Shown here in pieces: positions 46,148 to 55,388 of a stretch of DNA of 64,000 nt. The translations under genes were made by a program, and so were the position numbers. The stretch comes from Zhongshania aliphaticivorans (GTDB lineage Bacteria > Pseudomonadota > Gammaproteobacteria > Pseudomonadales > Spongiibacteraceae). Position 1 is the stretch's first letter, and each line of letters starts with the position of its first letter. Location: positions 62,001 through 126,000 of the forward strand of contig NZ_CACSIJ010000001.1 of the NCBI RefSeq assembly GCF_902705855.1, in the 5' to 3' direction. Under the pieces are notes generated by a model. It saw nothing but the letters and a program-made list of their open reading frames with translations. It ran no database searches and was not told where the DNA came from.

Positions 46148-48073
46148 ATGAATAGTTCATCTCAAACACCCGTATTGCTATTCAGCATGGATTCCGACCA
46201 ATTTTGGGCCGCACCTACCACTACAGGTGGGCTGAAGGCCTACTACCAGCAGTACGGCAGCCAAACAGATAACTATCAGATTGACCTAATCCACTTTAAA
46301 GACGAAGACGCCATCACTCGCTGGCAGCAGTGTTGGCAAGAAACGTACTTGCCGGCCATAAAGTCCGCAAGACACGCAGGTCAACAAGCGGTCATTGGTT
46401 TTAGTATGTACACGTGGAATGCCGCAGAATTCCTCGACCTTATTCATCAAATTAAAACGGAGTGCCCAGAGGTGCTTTGCATTGCGGGTGGCCCGCACGT
46501 GCAACAGGCGGAAGATTACCTCGGAGACGACCCCATCGACATCATTATTCTCGGTGAGGGAGAAACCAGTTTCCAAGAAATTTTAGATCATCCTCAGCGC
46601 AGCAACTGGCCTGCAATAAATGGAATCGCTTATTTAGAAAATGGCAAGATTCATAAAACCCCTGAGCGCCAACGTAGAAAGCACCTTGATGAACTCCCCT
46701 CCGCCTTAGACGTCATGGATTTATGCGATGCTGAGGGCAAACCTCTATATGACTCCATCTCATATGAGACCAGTCGAGGCTGCCCGTTCAAGTGTGCGTT
46801 TTGCGAATGGGGCACCGGCGCCATCGGCACAAAAATGTACCAATTCTCTATGGATAGAGTGCGTAGCGACTGGCATAAAATCGTCAATGCCGGAATTAAA
46901 GACATCTGGCTCGCAGACTCAAATTTTGGTGCACTAAAAGAAGACTTAGAAAAAGCGCAACTTATTTGCGAATTAAAAGAAAAAACCGGATTACCCAGCA
47001 GCTTTGCCACTTCTTGGTCAAAGAAGCACAGCCCCCGCGTACAGGAAATTGTTCTTTTACTCCATAAAAATGGCTTGCTGCCCCACTACCAGCTTGCACT
47101 GCAAACACTCACACCACTGGCACTCGAACTGAGCAATCGGCAAAACATGGCGGCCAACAAATATGAACCCATCGCACGTCAAATGGCCGCAGAAGGTGTA
47201 CCTATTGCGGCGGAACTGATTTGGGGCCTACCGGGCGACAATCTCGCAGAGTTTGAAAGTAACTTAGACCAACTCTTAAAAACCTTTCCCAATCTCAACA
47301 TTTTTGCCTACACATTGCTGCCAGGCACGGAATTTTACGAAAAGCGTCTAGATTATAAAATTGAAACTATTCCCGTGGCGGGTTATGGAAAAGCCAAAGG
47401 CGAATACGTTGTCGCCTGCCATACTTTTGATCGCAACGAAGGCATTGAAGGCTACTTCCTTATCACCGCGCACATCCTATTTGCACACGGCCATCTTATT
47501 CCTTTAGCCATTCGTTATTTGGCGCTACAAAACGGCATCACCACTGCACCGCTATTACGCGCATTGCTACGTGCGGTTTGCGTCGAATATCAAGATGATC
47601 TGCCTAATTTAGACCTTCAAGACAGAATGATGGTCTATGAAAACAGAGCGACTATTTTTACAAGCATATTAAAAAACCCCCTACGCTTATACGCCCTATT
47701 TGAATTAGAAATTATCAATTACTTAGAAGAAACACAAAATAACCATCTAAGTGATGCAACTCGAAATATTCTTGCACTCGATTACGCACTATCACCTCGC
47801 TGCGGCGAAGCAACAGAAATCAATTGCGAATTTAATTTTAATGCCATAAGCAGTAAAGCCGCGCTCGACTGCCTCAGCCTTCCAGATACCGCTGACCTCA
47901 TCACTGGCACACATCAAGTGCTCAGCATTAAAACCCCAGGCGGTGTCGGCACAATATTAAAAGATCCTGATGGCGGCGCATGGCTTAGAGGTGAGATCCA
48001 ACATCAACAGTCTGACATCCAAACTGTAAAAATCATTCACCCTAATGTTAAACCCACACAGGCAATGCAATAG
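46148..48073 (+). CDS. Cobalamin-binding-type radical SAM protein, orphan
   Basis: A 641-residue protein. Residues 1-150 form a Rossmann-like B12-binding-type domain (QQAVIGFSMYTWNAAEFLDLIH, LCIAGGPHV, DIIILGEGETSF), but I do not see the DxHxxG cobalamin-ligand motif. The radical SAM core has Cys212, Cys216 and Cys219 in TSRGCPFKCAFCEWG, then SNFGALKEDLEKAQLI and AAELIWGLPGDNLAEFE. A C-terminal domain of about 220 residues lacks extra cysteine clusters I can recognise. It stands alone between the SRPBCC gene and HIT; no precursor peptide or other biosynthetic gene is adjacent. Substrate unknown. Confidence 0.85.
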   Translation: MNSSSQTPVLLFSMDSDQFWAAPTTTGGLKAYYQQYGSQTDNYQIDLIHFKDEDAITRWQQCWQETYLPAIKSARHAGQQAVIGFSMYTWNAAEFLDLIHQIKTECPEVLCIAGGPHVQQAEDYLGDDPIDIIILGEGETSFQEILDHPQRSNWPAINGIAYLENGKIHKTPERQRRKHLDELPSALDVMDLCDAEGKPLYDSISYETSRGCPFKCAFCEWGTGAIGTKMYQFSMDRVRSDWHKIVNAGIKDIWLADSNFGALKEDLEKAQLICELKEKTGLPSSFATSWSKKHSPRVQEIVLLLHKNGLLPHYQLALQTLTPLALELSNRQNMAANKYEPIARQMAAEGVPIAAELIWGLPGDNLAEFESNLDQLLKTFPNLNIFAYTLLPGTEFYEKRLDYKIETIPVAGYGKAKGEYVVACHTFDRNEGIEGYFLITAHILFAHGHLIPLAIRYLALQNGITTAPLLRALLRAVCVEYQDDLPNLDLQDRMMVYENRATIFTSILKNPLRLYALFELEIINYLEETQNNHLSDATRNILALDYALSPRCGEATEINCEFNFNAISSKAALDCLSLPDTADLITGTHQVLSIKTPGGVGTILKDPDGGAWLRGEIQHQQSDIQTVKIIHPNVKPTQAMQ

Positions 48074-48085
48074 CGAACAAAAACA

Positions 48086-48481
48086 CTATGCTAACGCAGC
48101 GCGAATTTTATCTGCAGTTACGGCGAGTGCCTCACTGTCAGCGCGCTTTGCATTGCTGATATTGGCATCTGCCATATCGCTTATAGGTGAAAGATGAATG
48201 TGCGTGTGCGGCACTTCTAAGCCAATGATCATCATACTCACCCGACGACAGGAAAATGCTTTCTTTAAAGCTTTGGCCAACAGCTGCGACACCGCCATTA
48301 AATGCGCCGCCAATTCCGTAGGCAGATCATCCCAATGATCGATCTCTGAACGCGGAATCAGTAAAAGATGGCCTTCCTGTATTGGCTCTATTGTTAAAAT
48401 AGCAACCGCGTGCTCGTCTTCCCAAACTAAATGCCCAGGAAGCTCGCCTTGAATAATTTTTGTAAAAATACTGCTCATCAT
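48086..48481 (-). CDS. HIT family protein
   Basis: A 131-residue histidine-triad nucleotide-binding protein: FTKIIQGELPGHLVWEDEHAVAIL, GHLLLIPRSEIDHWDDL, and the catalytic VPHTHIHLSPI (H-x-H-x-H) near the end. Such proteins hydrolyse AMP-NH2, AMP-lysine or similar adducts. It overlaps the end of tmcA by 4 bases and is probably cotranscribed. Confidence 0.9.
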   Translation of the reverse strand: MMSSIFTKIIQGELPGHLVWEDEHAVAILTIEPIQEGHLLLIPRSEIDHWDDLPTELAAHLMAVSQLLAKALKKAFSCRRVSMMIIGLEVPHTHIHLSPISDMADANISNAKRADSEALAVTADKIRAALA

Positions 48482-50562
48482 TTCCCCTCGTCTATATGAT
48501 TTTCAATTATTTGTTGGAATAAATTTCGCAATCGATTTTCTACTGCAAGACGCCCATCTAACTGATAACGCGCTGACAAATACCCCCACCCCTCTCCTAG
48601 CACCAGCGCACGAACCGCCAACTCCGCATCGGCATAAGCCTGCAAATTCAGACCATGACACATACGCGTTAAACTTGCCGCAGCCTGTTCAAAAAACAAT
48701 TCACGACGACAATAACGCTGCACCACAATAAAATCTGCATCCAAGCCAGAGATGCAAACAGGCTTAAGGGCAGATAAAGCAACGAGCACATCAGCACTGA
48801 TTTGTTTATGAGTATGACGAACCGTCAACGTTACATTTTGCAACAGCGCTTGTTGCATAGTTTTAAAACTTAATTCCATTTCGTCAGAAAGCGCTTTGGC
48901 AACAATTAAAGAATAAGCACCGCTAGATGTATCTCGCTTACTACCTAGCCATAAGGCTTCAAATCCATTCTGCAACCAAAACGGAATAACATCTGATGAA
49001 GCAGCAAAACTAGATGATAAATACGCACAGTGATTTTCGTCAGCAAATTGTTCTGCCGCTTGCAACAGGCGCCGCCCTATTCCTTGACGCCGGGACTCCG
49101 ACACCACAGCTATACGATTTACTCTATAACTACTATTTTGCCCATAACGCCCATCGGCATTGATATGTGCAAGTCGTTGAGCGACTAAATGCCCTTTAGG
49201 CCTACGCTGCCCCGCAATAATGGCTGTAGTTAAATCTGTGCTCAAACCACCTTCCGGAATCAACTGGCAAACGCCCACTACACAGTGCCCGCACTCGGCC
49301 ACAATAATGACGCTCGACGAATCAAGCATATACTGCAAATCGCGGGGCGAGGTTTGATAATGCGCTTGCACCAGTAAACCAAATACCTGCGCAAGAATGT
49401 CATCCTGTGCCAAATCATCTCTCTGTAGCACTCTAACTTTAGGATCGACAATTCCGTCAGGCACCAATGGCTCTGCGCTTAATAAAAAAGCCTCATTTAG
49501 ACATTGCTCAAGTGGGTCATCTCCCGCCCACCGCAGCGGCTCTCGCAACGCGATCCGACGCCACTGCGGACGCTCACGATTTAATATTTCTTTAAATCGA
49601 ATATCAAAGCCTCGCCCACTTCCCTCGTAACCATGTACTGTCGTCGCAAACACAATTCTAGGGTGCTGTAATAGCTCATATAAGAGACCGACGGCGATAC
49701 TCGCCGCTTCATCGACTAATATTAAATCCCAGCTATAATCTGCAATAAGTTCGAACGCAGCTAAGAAGGTAAATTCGCAATCCTTGAAACGAAAGCTAGA
49801 CGCTAGCATCTCTCCGTCAGGCAGCAATTGTTGAATTTGTCTAAAGGCAGCATCAACGGAATGTATATTTGTGGCGGTAATCGCTATACGTTTACATTTA
49901 CCTTCACGCAACAAGCTTGCTGCCGCGATTCCCAGTGCAGATGTCTTCCCACGGCCGCGATCTGATCTGATAACTAAAGGACGTCTTGATCTACCACTCA
50001 CAACGCGCACAATCGCATCGACCGTCGCCTGCTGATCAATACTTGGCAAAACTCGCTTCCAAGGAACAGGTTTTAAAAACGGAAGCGGCTCTACAAAATG
50101 AGTCTCAAAGTGCTGCTGGTGTTCGAAACGATATACCCCAGTAAAACTGGCCACCTTTGTTAAAAACCGCTGCAAGAAAAGCGATGTAGTATTGTCAGCT
50201 ACGGCATCAGAGTTTGCTTGAAAGTAGGCTGGCCATTCATCAAATACTGGGCACAATATAATCAAAACACCACCCGCAACTAGGGTTCCTGCAGCAGCAA
50301 GCCAATCATCCACTGCCTGCGCAGAATAGGCATCGATAAGAACTGCACTAAACTCCTGACCTAGGCTAGATTTAGCAATACTCGGCGTAATATTTCGAAT
50401 AGGGGTTGTTGCCAGTAACAATGATTTTTGATTTAGGATATCGCAGTTAGCAAGCTGAGTTCGGCCCCACGCTTGCGGCCCACTTAAAAACACAAGGTAG
50501 CGATGGCCGTTATTTTCGCCCACAGCACAGAGCTGCTGAATAAAATCATTCAGCACTGTCAT
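48478..50562 (-). CDS. tmcA: tRNA(Met) cytidine acetyltransferase
   Basis: Acetylates cytidine 34 of elongator tRNA-Met using acetyl-CoA and ATP. 694 residues from ATG 50562. Domains: N-terminal RNA-binding/DUF1726 region, helicase core with Walker A RSDRGRGKTSALG (about 192-204), VDEAASI in place of a DEAD box, and HGYEGSGRGF; then a GNAT domain with acetyl-CoA loop SESRRQGIGRRLL. The C-terminal tail is the tRNA-binding region. A start at 50700 would add about 46 residues overlapping the neighbouring gene and is rejected. Confidence 0.92.
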   Translation of the reverse strand: MTVLNDFIQQLCAVGENNGHRYLVFLSGPQAWGRTQLANCDILNQKSLLLATTPIRNITPSIAKSSLGQEFSAVLIDAYSAQAVDDWLAAAGTLVAGGVLIILCPVFDEWPAYFQANSDAVADNTTSLFLQRFLTKVASFTGVYRFEHQQHFETHFVEPLPFLKPVPWKRVLPSIDQQATVDAIVRVVSGRSRRPLVIRSDRGRGKTSALGIAAASLLREGKCKRIAITATNIHSVDAAFRQIQQLLPDGEMLASSFRFKDCEFTFLAAFELIADYSWDLILVDEAASIAVGLLYELLQHPRIVFATTVHGYEGSGRGFDIRFKEILNRERPQWRRIALREPLRWAGDDPLEQCLNEAFLLSAEPLVPDGIVDPKVRVLQRDDLAQDDILAQVFGLLVQAHYQTSPRDLQYMLDSSSVIIVAECGHCVVGVCQLIPEGGLSTDLTTAIIAGQRRPKGHLVAQRLAHINADGRYGQNSSYRVNRIAVVSESRRQGIGRRLLQAAEQFADENHCAYLSSSFAASSDVIPFWLQNGFEALWLGSKRDTSSGAYSLIVAKALSDEMELSFKTMQQALLQNVTLTVRHTHKQISADVLVALSALKPVCISGLDADFIVVQRYCRRELFFEQAAASLTRMCHGLNLQAYADAELAVRALVLGEGWGYLSARYQLDGRLAVENRLRNLFQQIIENHIDEGK

Positions 50563-50581
50563 TTCCGCACGCTGAATACAG

Positions 50582-50881
50582 TCATGATTTACTAGATGGG
50601 TACACCGGTGCCTCCGGCATATGCATATGAAGGATAAAACGTTCATCACCGTGATACAGCGCTGCCACTTCCTCATGCGCATAACGTTCTGCCAGCTCAC
50701 AAAGTCGGCCCCTAATCTCTTGTGGACTAATTAACTTTGCGGCAAGGCCCGCTTCAATAAACCCTTCTATGCGATACAGTAGTGCGGGGGGAATATCTAA
50801 GCCTTCTGCCTGATCTTTAAAAAAAGCGAGCAATTTCGCGTCTAACTCAGCAAGGTAGCCCACCACATCATATTCACTCAC
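50582..50881 (-). CDS. Small conserved-looking protein of unknown function
   Basis: A 99-residue soluble helical protein (EYDVVGYLAELDAKLLAFFKDQAEGLDIPPALLYRIEGFIEAGL). It starts with GTG in the GTGA junction that overlaps the stop of the DUF2288 gene, a strong start signal. The next gene is tmcA, 19 bases on. No family recognised; the context suggests nothing beyond RNA modification neighbours. Confidence 0.7.
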   Translation of the reverse strand: MSEYDVVGYLAELDAKLLAFFKDQAEGLDIPPALLYRIEGFIEAGLAAKLISPQEIRGRLCELAERYAHEEVAALYHGDERFILHMHMPEAPVYPSSKS

Positions 50882-51195
50882 GAAAGAGATCGATCCTTTT
50901 GAACAAGAACCCACGGCGCAACAACGACCGCCCAGACTTCACAATTATCGGCCAACCAATTTACTGCAAGCTCTTCGGTCGCCTTCTGAAGCTGCCCACT
51001 TTTCATCAATGTAGATATCGTCTCGGCATCATCATTTGCAATCGCGACTGCAGTAGCAACTAGATCTAGTTCAGGCGCAACGACTAAAACCGCACCTTGC
51101 GCGTAAAATCGCTGCAATTCCGTCCAATAAATTCGAGAAGTTTCTCGATTTAATTTCGTCATTAACTCAGAAGATTCGTCTAAAACCACGCTCAC
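50878..51195 (-). CDS. DUF2288 family protein
   Basis: A 105-residue cytoplasmic protein of the DUF2288 family: LNRETSRIYWTELQRFYAQGAVLVVAPELDLVATAVAIANDDAETI, and the ending EVWAVVVAPWVLVQKDR, which is the hallmark of the family. Function unknown. Starts the DUF2288-unknown-tmcA-HIT run. Confidence 0.88.
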   Translation of the reverse strand: MSVVLDESSELMTKLNRETSRIYWTELQRFYAQGAVLVVAPELDLVATAVAIANDDAETISTLMKSGQLQKATEELAVNWLADNCEVWAVVVAPWVLVQKDRSLS

Positions 51196-51245
51196 ACCTT
51201 ACAGTTCGACTATATCAAATTAACGGGAAGCTCATTCTACTGCGG

Positions 51246-51950
51246 CTAGCTTAACTCAGGCCACTTGATGTCCCACGGTGGGGTGCAGTTTAGCAACACT
51301 GTTTGCAGTGCTCCATCAAGAAAGTCCTTACCTATCTGGGGAGCACACATATAATTACGCTCAACACCCCGAAACGTGAAGCGCAGCGCCATGGCATGCA
51401 AATACATTCGGTCGGCCTCTTGAACACTCGGCCCATAACGCTGATCTCCAGTAATTGGCACACCGAGACTTTTCATCACAACCCGCAGCTGATGGGTTTT
51501 TCCTGTATGGGGTTTCAGCAAGTAAGCGCGTCGACCGTTTTCTAAGACATAACTAAAAAATTGGGTTACCGAGGGATTACTCCGCGTGCGACTGAGTAAA
51601 TAACTGCCGCCGCGACTTTTTTTAATATCACCAATAACCATACCCTGCTTTTTCATTGGTTTACCCTTCGCGAGGGCAAAATAAAATTTTTCAACCTCGC
51701 GGTTTGCAAACAAATCACCGAATTCTGCCGCAACACTTGGATTTTTAGCAAGTACCATTAAACCCGATGTCGCATCATCCAGTCTGTGTACCAAGTGAAA
51801 GAATTCACCAGGAAAATCTCTATGCAATACATCAACCAAGCTCTGTGCATGTTGATTACGGTGCAGATTAACTCCCGGCGCCTTATCTATGACCAGATAC
51901 TCGTCGTTGTTTTCCAACAAACGATAATTCAATTCACGATCTTCAGGCAT
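51246..51950 (-). CDS. RluA-family RNA pseudouridine synthase
   Basis: A 234-residue protein with the RluA-type catalytic motif HRLDDATSGLMVLAKN (Asp about 61), a ligand-binding HTGKTHQLRVVMKSLGVPITGDQRYG region and no S4 domain. This short form resembles the TIGR01621-type pseudouridine synthases; the modified RNA position is not predictable here. Single gene, 50 bases after the DUF2288 gene start. Confidence 0.9.
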   Translation of the reverse strand: MPEDRELNYRLLENNDEYLVIDKAPGVNLHRNQHAQSLVDVLHRDFPGEFFHLVHRLDDATSGLMVLAKNPSVAAEFGDLFANREVEKFYFALAKGKPMKKQGMVIGDIKKSRGGSYLLSRTRSNPSVTQFFSYVLENGRRAYLLKPHTGKTHQLRVVMKSLGVPITGDQRYGPSVQEADRMYLHAMALRFTFRGVERNYMCAPQIGKDFLDGALQTVLLNCTPPWDIKWPELS

Positions 51951-52504
51951 ATCTGTTAATCAGTCCGATCCCCAGCAAAACACTTACGGCTTTTAGCCAG
52001 CCGTACTCGTAACACATCAATTTCTAGCGACACCCCGTGCTTGGCGATGTACGCTGCATTAACTATTCAATCACCAAATTCAGGGTTGCGGCGACATCGG
52101 TATATATGTCAAGCAACGGCACTTTCATCTCAACAGCATCATTATGCCGATGGACTCTCCTACTCGCTAAAGCTCTCCCCTAAGTCGAACGGTCGCATTG
52201 CTCACCATAAGCACCGCCAAACTGATTGTTCACAGGCACGAGAAGAGCTAACTATCGCTCCATTAAACCCCTGCAAATACGTGAAGACAATCACAAACTC
52301 GTACCATGTTTATGAAAAATGAGTCAGGGCCTTAATAAATCGCTTGTATATAAGTCATCAACACAATGGTGAAAAATTTAAGTTGTCCCCAATATAGGTG
52401 AATAAGCTTGTGGATAAGCTTGTAGATTACCTACGTGAGACAGGGCTCACGGTGCACGGAGAGATCAGCATGATTTTTAACCAGACTGTAATATAGCTGT
52501 GATT
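51951..52504. other. 554-bp gap without a supported gene; DnaA-box-like repeats
   Basis: An open frame at 52041-52322 has atypical composition and no recognisable family. The distinctive part is 52402-52429, where ATAAGCTTGT occurs twice 12 bases apart. I see no promoter or terminator I could support. Confidence 0.6.
52409..52417 (-). promoter_or_regulatory. Exact DnaA-box match
   Basis: TGTGGATAA is the exact reverse complement of the DnaA box TTATCCACA. A degenerate second copy, TGTAGATTA (52421-52429), follows 12 bases later within tandem ATAAGCTTGT repeats. It may be a DnaA-responsive or titration site; a chance match is possible. Confidence 0.45.
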
Positions 52505-53764
52505 TTACTGGCGCCATGACTTTTCTAGCATTGACAATGCTAAAATAACGACGGCCATCACAAGCGCCGAACACCAATATGGATAAGTCGGCGAGAGTCT
52601 ATATAAAGCGCCGCCAATCAGTGGCCCAAACATAAATCCTAAACCAGCGATAGCACCAAGCAATCCCGCCAAACCACCCTGCTCATGAGATTCTACCGCC
52701 ATCGTTGCACTTGCGGTAAACGAGGGACCGGTTAACCCCATACCAAACCCAAACAGCCCCATAGCAAGAAACAACATCCACAATGCGCTGGCGTTTGCTA
52801 GTAATAAATATGACATCAGCATAAACGGTAAGCCAACCCGTAATAAGCGCATAGGCAAGCCACTGTAGCTGCGCACCACCAAAAACTGGGCAATTAAAAT
52901 CGCGACCGACGACACCACCATCGCACTTGAAAATAGCTGAGCAGCACGAATTCCATTTATGTCTAAGGTGTCCTGAAAGTAGAAACCCAAGGTTTGCTGA
53001 ACCATACCCAGCAAACTGTAGATGATAAATCCCAATACGAGGAATATACGGTATCGAGGATCAAAGTAAGCGAGTTTAGGCTGTTTGCGACCGCTCGTAT
53101 TCGCGGGTGGAATAGCAGGTAAATAGCGCCAAACTAAAACACCGACAATAAACGCAACTGCTGCCTGAATATAAAGTGGGGCAAGGTAATTGATACTGAC
53201 AAACCATGCTAGTGCTGGCCCGACCATCACCCCCAGTTGATTGCAGGCCTGTAATTTACCCATACCCTTGGTACGTTCGTATACCGATGTCACATCAACC
53301 ATATAAGCGGCCGACGCGGGATGAGTGGCCGACATAATCACAGCGTGGAACACACGACTAAGAATTAAACAGGTGAACAAGGCGGTACCTACAAGCGCGC
53401 CTGACAGGCCTAAATAGGCAACGCCATTAAACGCCAAGGTACCAACAACATAGCCAAATAGGCCTAATATAATAAGTGGCTTTCTCCCCCAACGGTCGCT
53501 AAGTCGCCCCCATTTAGGTGCGACAACAAAAAATACAAACGCCGTCAAGGCAGATAAAGACGTGATTGCCAGCTCTCTAGGCTCAATGACAATGTCAGAA
53601 AATGGCAGATTGAATACCAATAAATCAAGATGAAGCTCTCGACCCAGCATCGGCAAAATCGCAAACACCACTGTCTGCCCCATACCAACACTCATCATGG
53701 CTAAGTAAAGGGTAAACATCGCCTTAAAGCTGGATTTACCAGTCGTTGGCACCGAATCACTCAC
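52505..53764 (-). CDS. MFS transporter
   Basis: A 419-residue inner-membrane protein with about 12 spans. It has the major-facilitator loop KWGRLSDRWGRKPLIILGL between spans 2 and 3 and a second-half counterpart (LTGPSFTASATMAVESHEQGGLAG). Drug:H+ or TetA-like antiporters look most similar, but the substrate is unknown. I chose GTG 53764 because AGGGGG lies 9 bases before it, over a GTG at 53782. It stands alone, convergent with nothing and downstream of the hydroxylase region. Confidence 0.82.
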   Translation of the reverse strand: MSDSVPTTGKSSFKAMFTLYLAMMSVGMGQTVVFAILPMLGRELHLDLLVFNLPFSDIVIEPRELAITSLSALTAFVFFVVAPKWGRLSDRWGRKPLIILGLFGYVVGTLAFNGVAYLGLSGALVGTALFTCLILSRVFHAVIMSATHPASAAYMVDVTSVYERTKGMGKLQACNQLGVMVGPALAWFVSINYLAPLYIQAAVAFIVGVLVWRYLPAIPPANTSGRKQPKLAYFDPRYRIFLVLGFIIYSLLGMVQQTLGFYFQDTLDINGIRAAQLFSSAMVVSSVAILIAQFLVVRSYSGLPMRLLRVGLPFMLMSYLLLANASALWMLFLAMGLFGFGMGLTGPSFTASATMAVESHEQGGLAGLLGAIAGLGFMFGPLIGGALYRLSPTYPYWCSALVMAVVILALSMLEKSWRQ

Positions 53765-53782
53765 GTACGCTAACCCCCTCAC

Positions 53783-54103
53783 TCAAGCCTTTATATTATA
53801 TATGGTAGAGCTACTAGAAACTGATCACACTACTTTAAGGTCATTTCCGAAGACTAAATAGCCTCAGTCTCGTGGGCTAGAACTAAAAACAGACGCAAAG
53901 TGCTCCCAGCGCATTTTCAGTATAACTGTACAGCGACAAGAAATAGTCTAACAAGTGAACACAATTTGCTTGCAATGAACCTTATCTAAATCAGGCCAAG
54001 ATGAGTAAAACTAATACGGGGTGCGATAAGTGGGGATGTAAAGCGAGGGGCAGCCCCCCCAAAGAAACGCGCTTACGTATTCTTTGAGGAGCTTTAGTAG
54101 TTA
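53783..54103. other. 321-bp gap between MFS and hydroxylase genes
   Basis: No open frame of note. Around 53810 there is a TATATTATATATGG tract that may belong to the MFS promoter. Near 54050 a CAAAGAA/TTCTTTG dyad lies after the hydroxylase stop, without a U-run. I see nothing else. Confidence 0.4.
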
Positions 54104-55210
54104 TTAAGCAGCCGAAGACAGTTCCGTTTCGGTTTCAAACCAATCAGGCCATCCAGCACGAAGGTTTTGTTGACGCGCTAATTCTCGCTCCTCAGTGCTT
54201 GCATGATTAAGATCCCATTCTTTTAAAGCAGGCTTAATCACGACATTATTCCAAATCGGCGGAATCAAAGCAGACAAAAAGCAAACAAACACACTTGGAA
54301 CTCTAACCGCAGTAGCGTCTGGCTTTAAACGATAGTAAGGCGTATACGCATCCAAATGATGATCCGCATGATTGGTGATTTCGAAGGCAACAATGCGGCT
54401 AATGGGTTGCAAATGATTCCAAACATGGCGGCGACCAATCGGTTTACCTGGAATACGAACTTGGCCGTAATGCTGGAAGTAGTTAAACGTTTCAACCCAC
54501 AGACGGGCGAGACACGCGCCACCTAAGCCACAAAGTGCGGCGTTAGCACCACCGATTGCAAACATAGCAAGCTCAAATACAACAAAGGCAAGTATCGCTT
54601 TCCATACACGGTGATGAATAGACCAACGCGATCTGCCACGTTTCATCATCGCTTCACTTTCTAAGCGCCATCCAGTGATAGTACTTTCATACACAGCTCT
54701 AACAGCAAACCCATAAAGATTGGCACCACGCGGTGCGGTATCACAATCTTCTGGTGTACCAACATCCAGATGGTGGCCTACACGGTGACCGATGTCACGT
54801 GATGCATCTAGGTAAACAACCTGTAAATAGGTGCCTATAAACTTCTGCAAAGTACCTTGCTGGTGGTAAAGCTCATGGAGGCTAGGCACGCCAATAATGA
54901 CGCCCAACCAAGAAACAGACAGCGTACCGCCAATCATTTCTACCGTACTCATATTGCCCTGACCAATACGCCAAGCCAAAAAGAGGTAAAGCCCAACTGA
55001 GAATAGCGCACCTATCCAGATCGGGATATCTGCTAAGGCGCGGTTGTTAATGTTACGCTCTTTAGTGTCGCGCGGTAGCACGGTATCTAGAATCGCGAGG
55101 CCTGGAAGGGTTGCAAGTCCAAACCACACATAAGGCCCACCAAGGTAAATACCTACTGCAGTCATAATCTGCAATGCAGGAGAAAAGTAATATCGTAGAT
55201 AATCAAACAT
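54104..55210 (-). CDS. Membrane di-iron hydroxylase of the AlkB/XylM family
   Basis: A 368-residue integral-membrane monooxygenase. The histidine boxes are HELYH (112-116), HRVGHH (142-147), NYFQHYG (243-249) and NHADHH (280-285), which ligate the di-iron centre. The pattern YLDASRDxxHxxGHHLxVGTPEDCDTA is closer, from memory, to xylene/cymene monooxygenase (XylM) than to alkane hydroxylase AlkB, whose first box is usually HELSH. Rubredoxin or reductase genes are not in the neighbourhood, so electron donors must be elsewhere. Divergent from an AraC-type regulator, with a likely promoter at 55229-55257. Confidence 0.82.
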   Translation of the reverse strand: MFDYLRYYFSPALQIMTAVGIYLGGPYVWFGLATLPGLAILDTVLPRDTKERNINNRALADIPIWIGALFSVGLYLFLAWRIGQGNMSTVEMIGGTLSVSWLGVIIGVPSLHELYHQQGTLQKFIGTYLQVVYLDASRDIGHRVGHHLDVGTPEDCDTAPRGANLYGFAVRAVYESTITGWRLESEAMMKRGRSRWSIHHRVWKAILAFVVFELAMFAIGGANAALCGLGGACLARLWVETFNYFQHYGQVRIPGKPIGRRHVWNHLQPISRIVAFEITNHADHHLDAYTPYYRLKPDATAVRVPSVFVCFLSALIPPIWNNVVIKPALKEWDLNHASTEERELARQQNLRAGWPDWFETETELSSAA

Positions 55211-55228
55211 AACAACGTCCGCCCATAC

Positions 55229-55257
55229 TTATTATTTCGTAAACTTAGCAAAGACAA
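55229..55257 (-). promoter_or_regulatory. Probable promoter of the AlkB/XylM-like gene
   Basis: On the minus strand TTGTCT (55252-55257), 17-base spacer, TAATAA (55229-55234), 19 bases before the ATG at 55210. The -10 is good and the -35 is fair, so an activator may be needed. Confidence 0.5.
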
Positions 55258-55328
55258 GTAGTTCCGAACAATCGCAACCACCTTCTCTTGACGGTACTAA
55301 GTATGAACTTTCCCAGAAGACGAAACAG

Positions 55329-55364
55329 GTCATTTATTGACAACACAGGGTCATTTAAAGACAA
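55329..55364. promoter_or_regulatory. Two 15-bp direct repeats, probable AraC-type operator
   Basis: GTCATTTATTGACAA (55329-55343) and GTCATTTAAAGACAA (55350-55364) differ in two bases and start 21 bases apart, two turns of the helix. They overlap the predicted araC-type gene promoter (TTGACA 55337-55342, 17-base spacer, GACAAT 55360-55365). Direct repeats with about 21-bp spacing are typical of AraC-family binding sites, so the regulator probably binds here and also controls the divergent hydroxylase. Confidence 0.7.
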
Positions 55365-55388
55365 TCAAGCCTTTAATAGGAGAACGAG

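Noticed and set aside
52041-52322. 93-residue open frame in the 52 kb gap
   Set aside because: No ribosome binding site, no recognisable family and composition unlike the neighbouring genes; likely a random frame.
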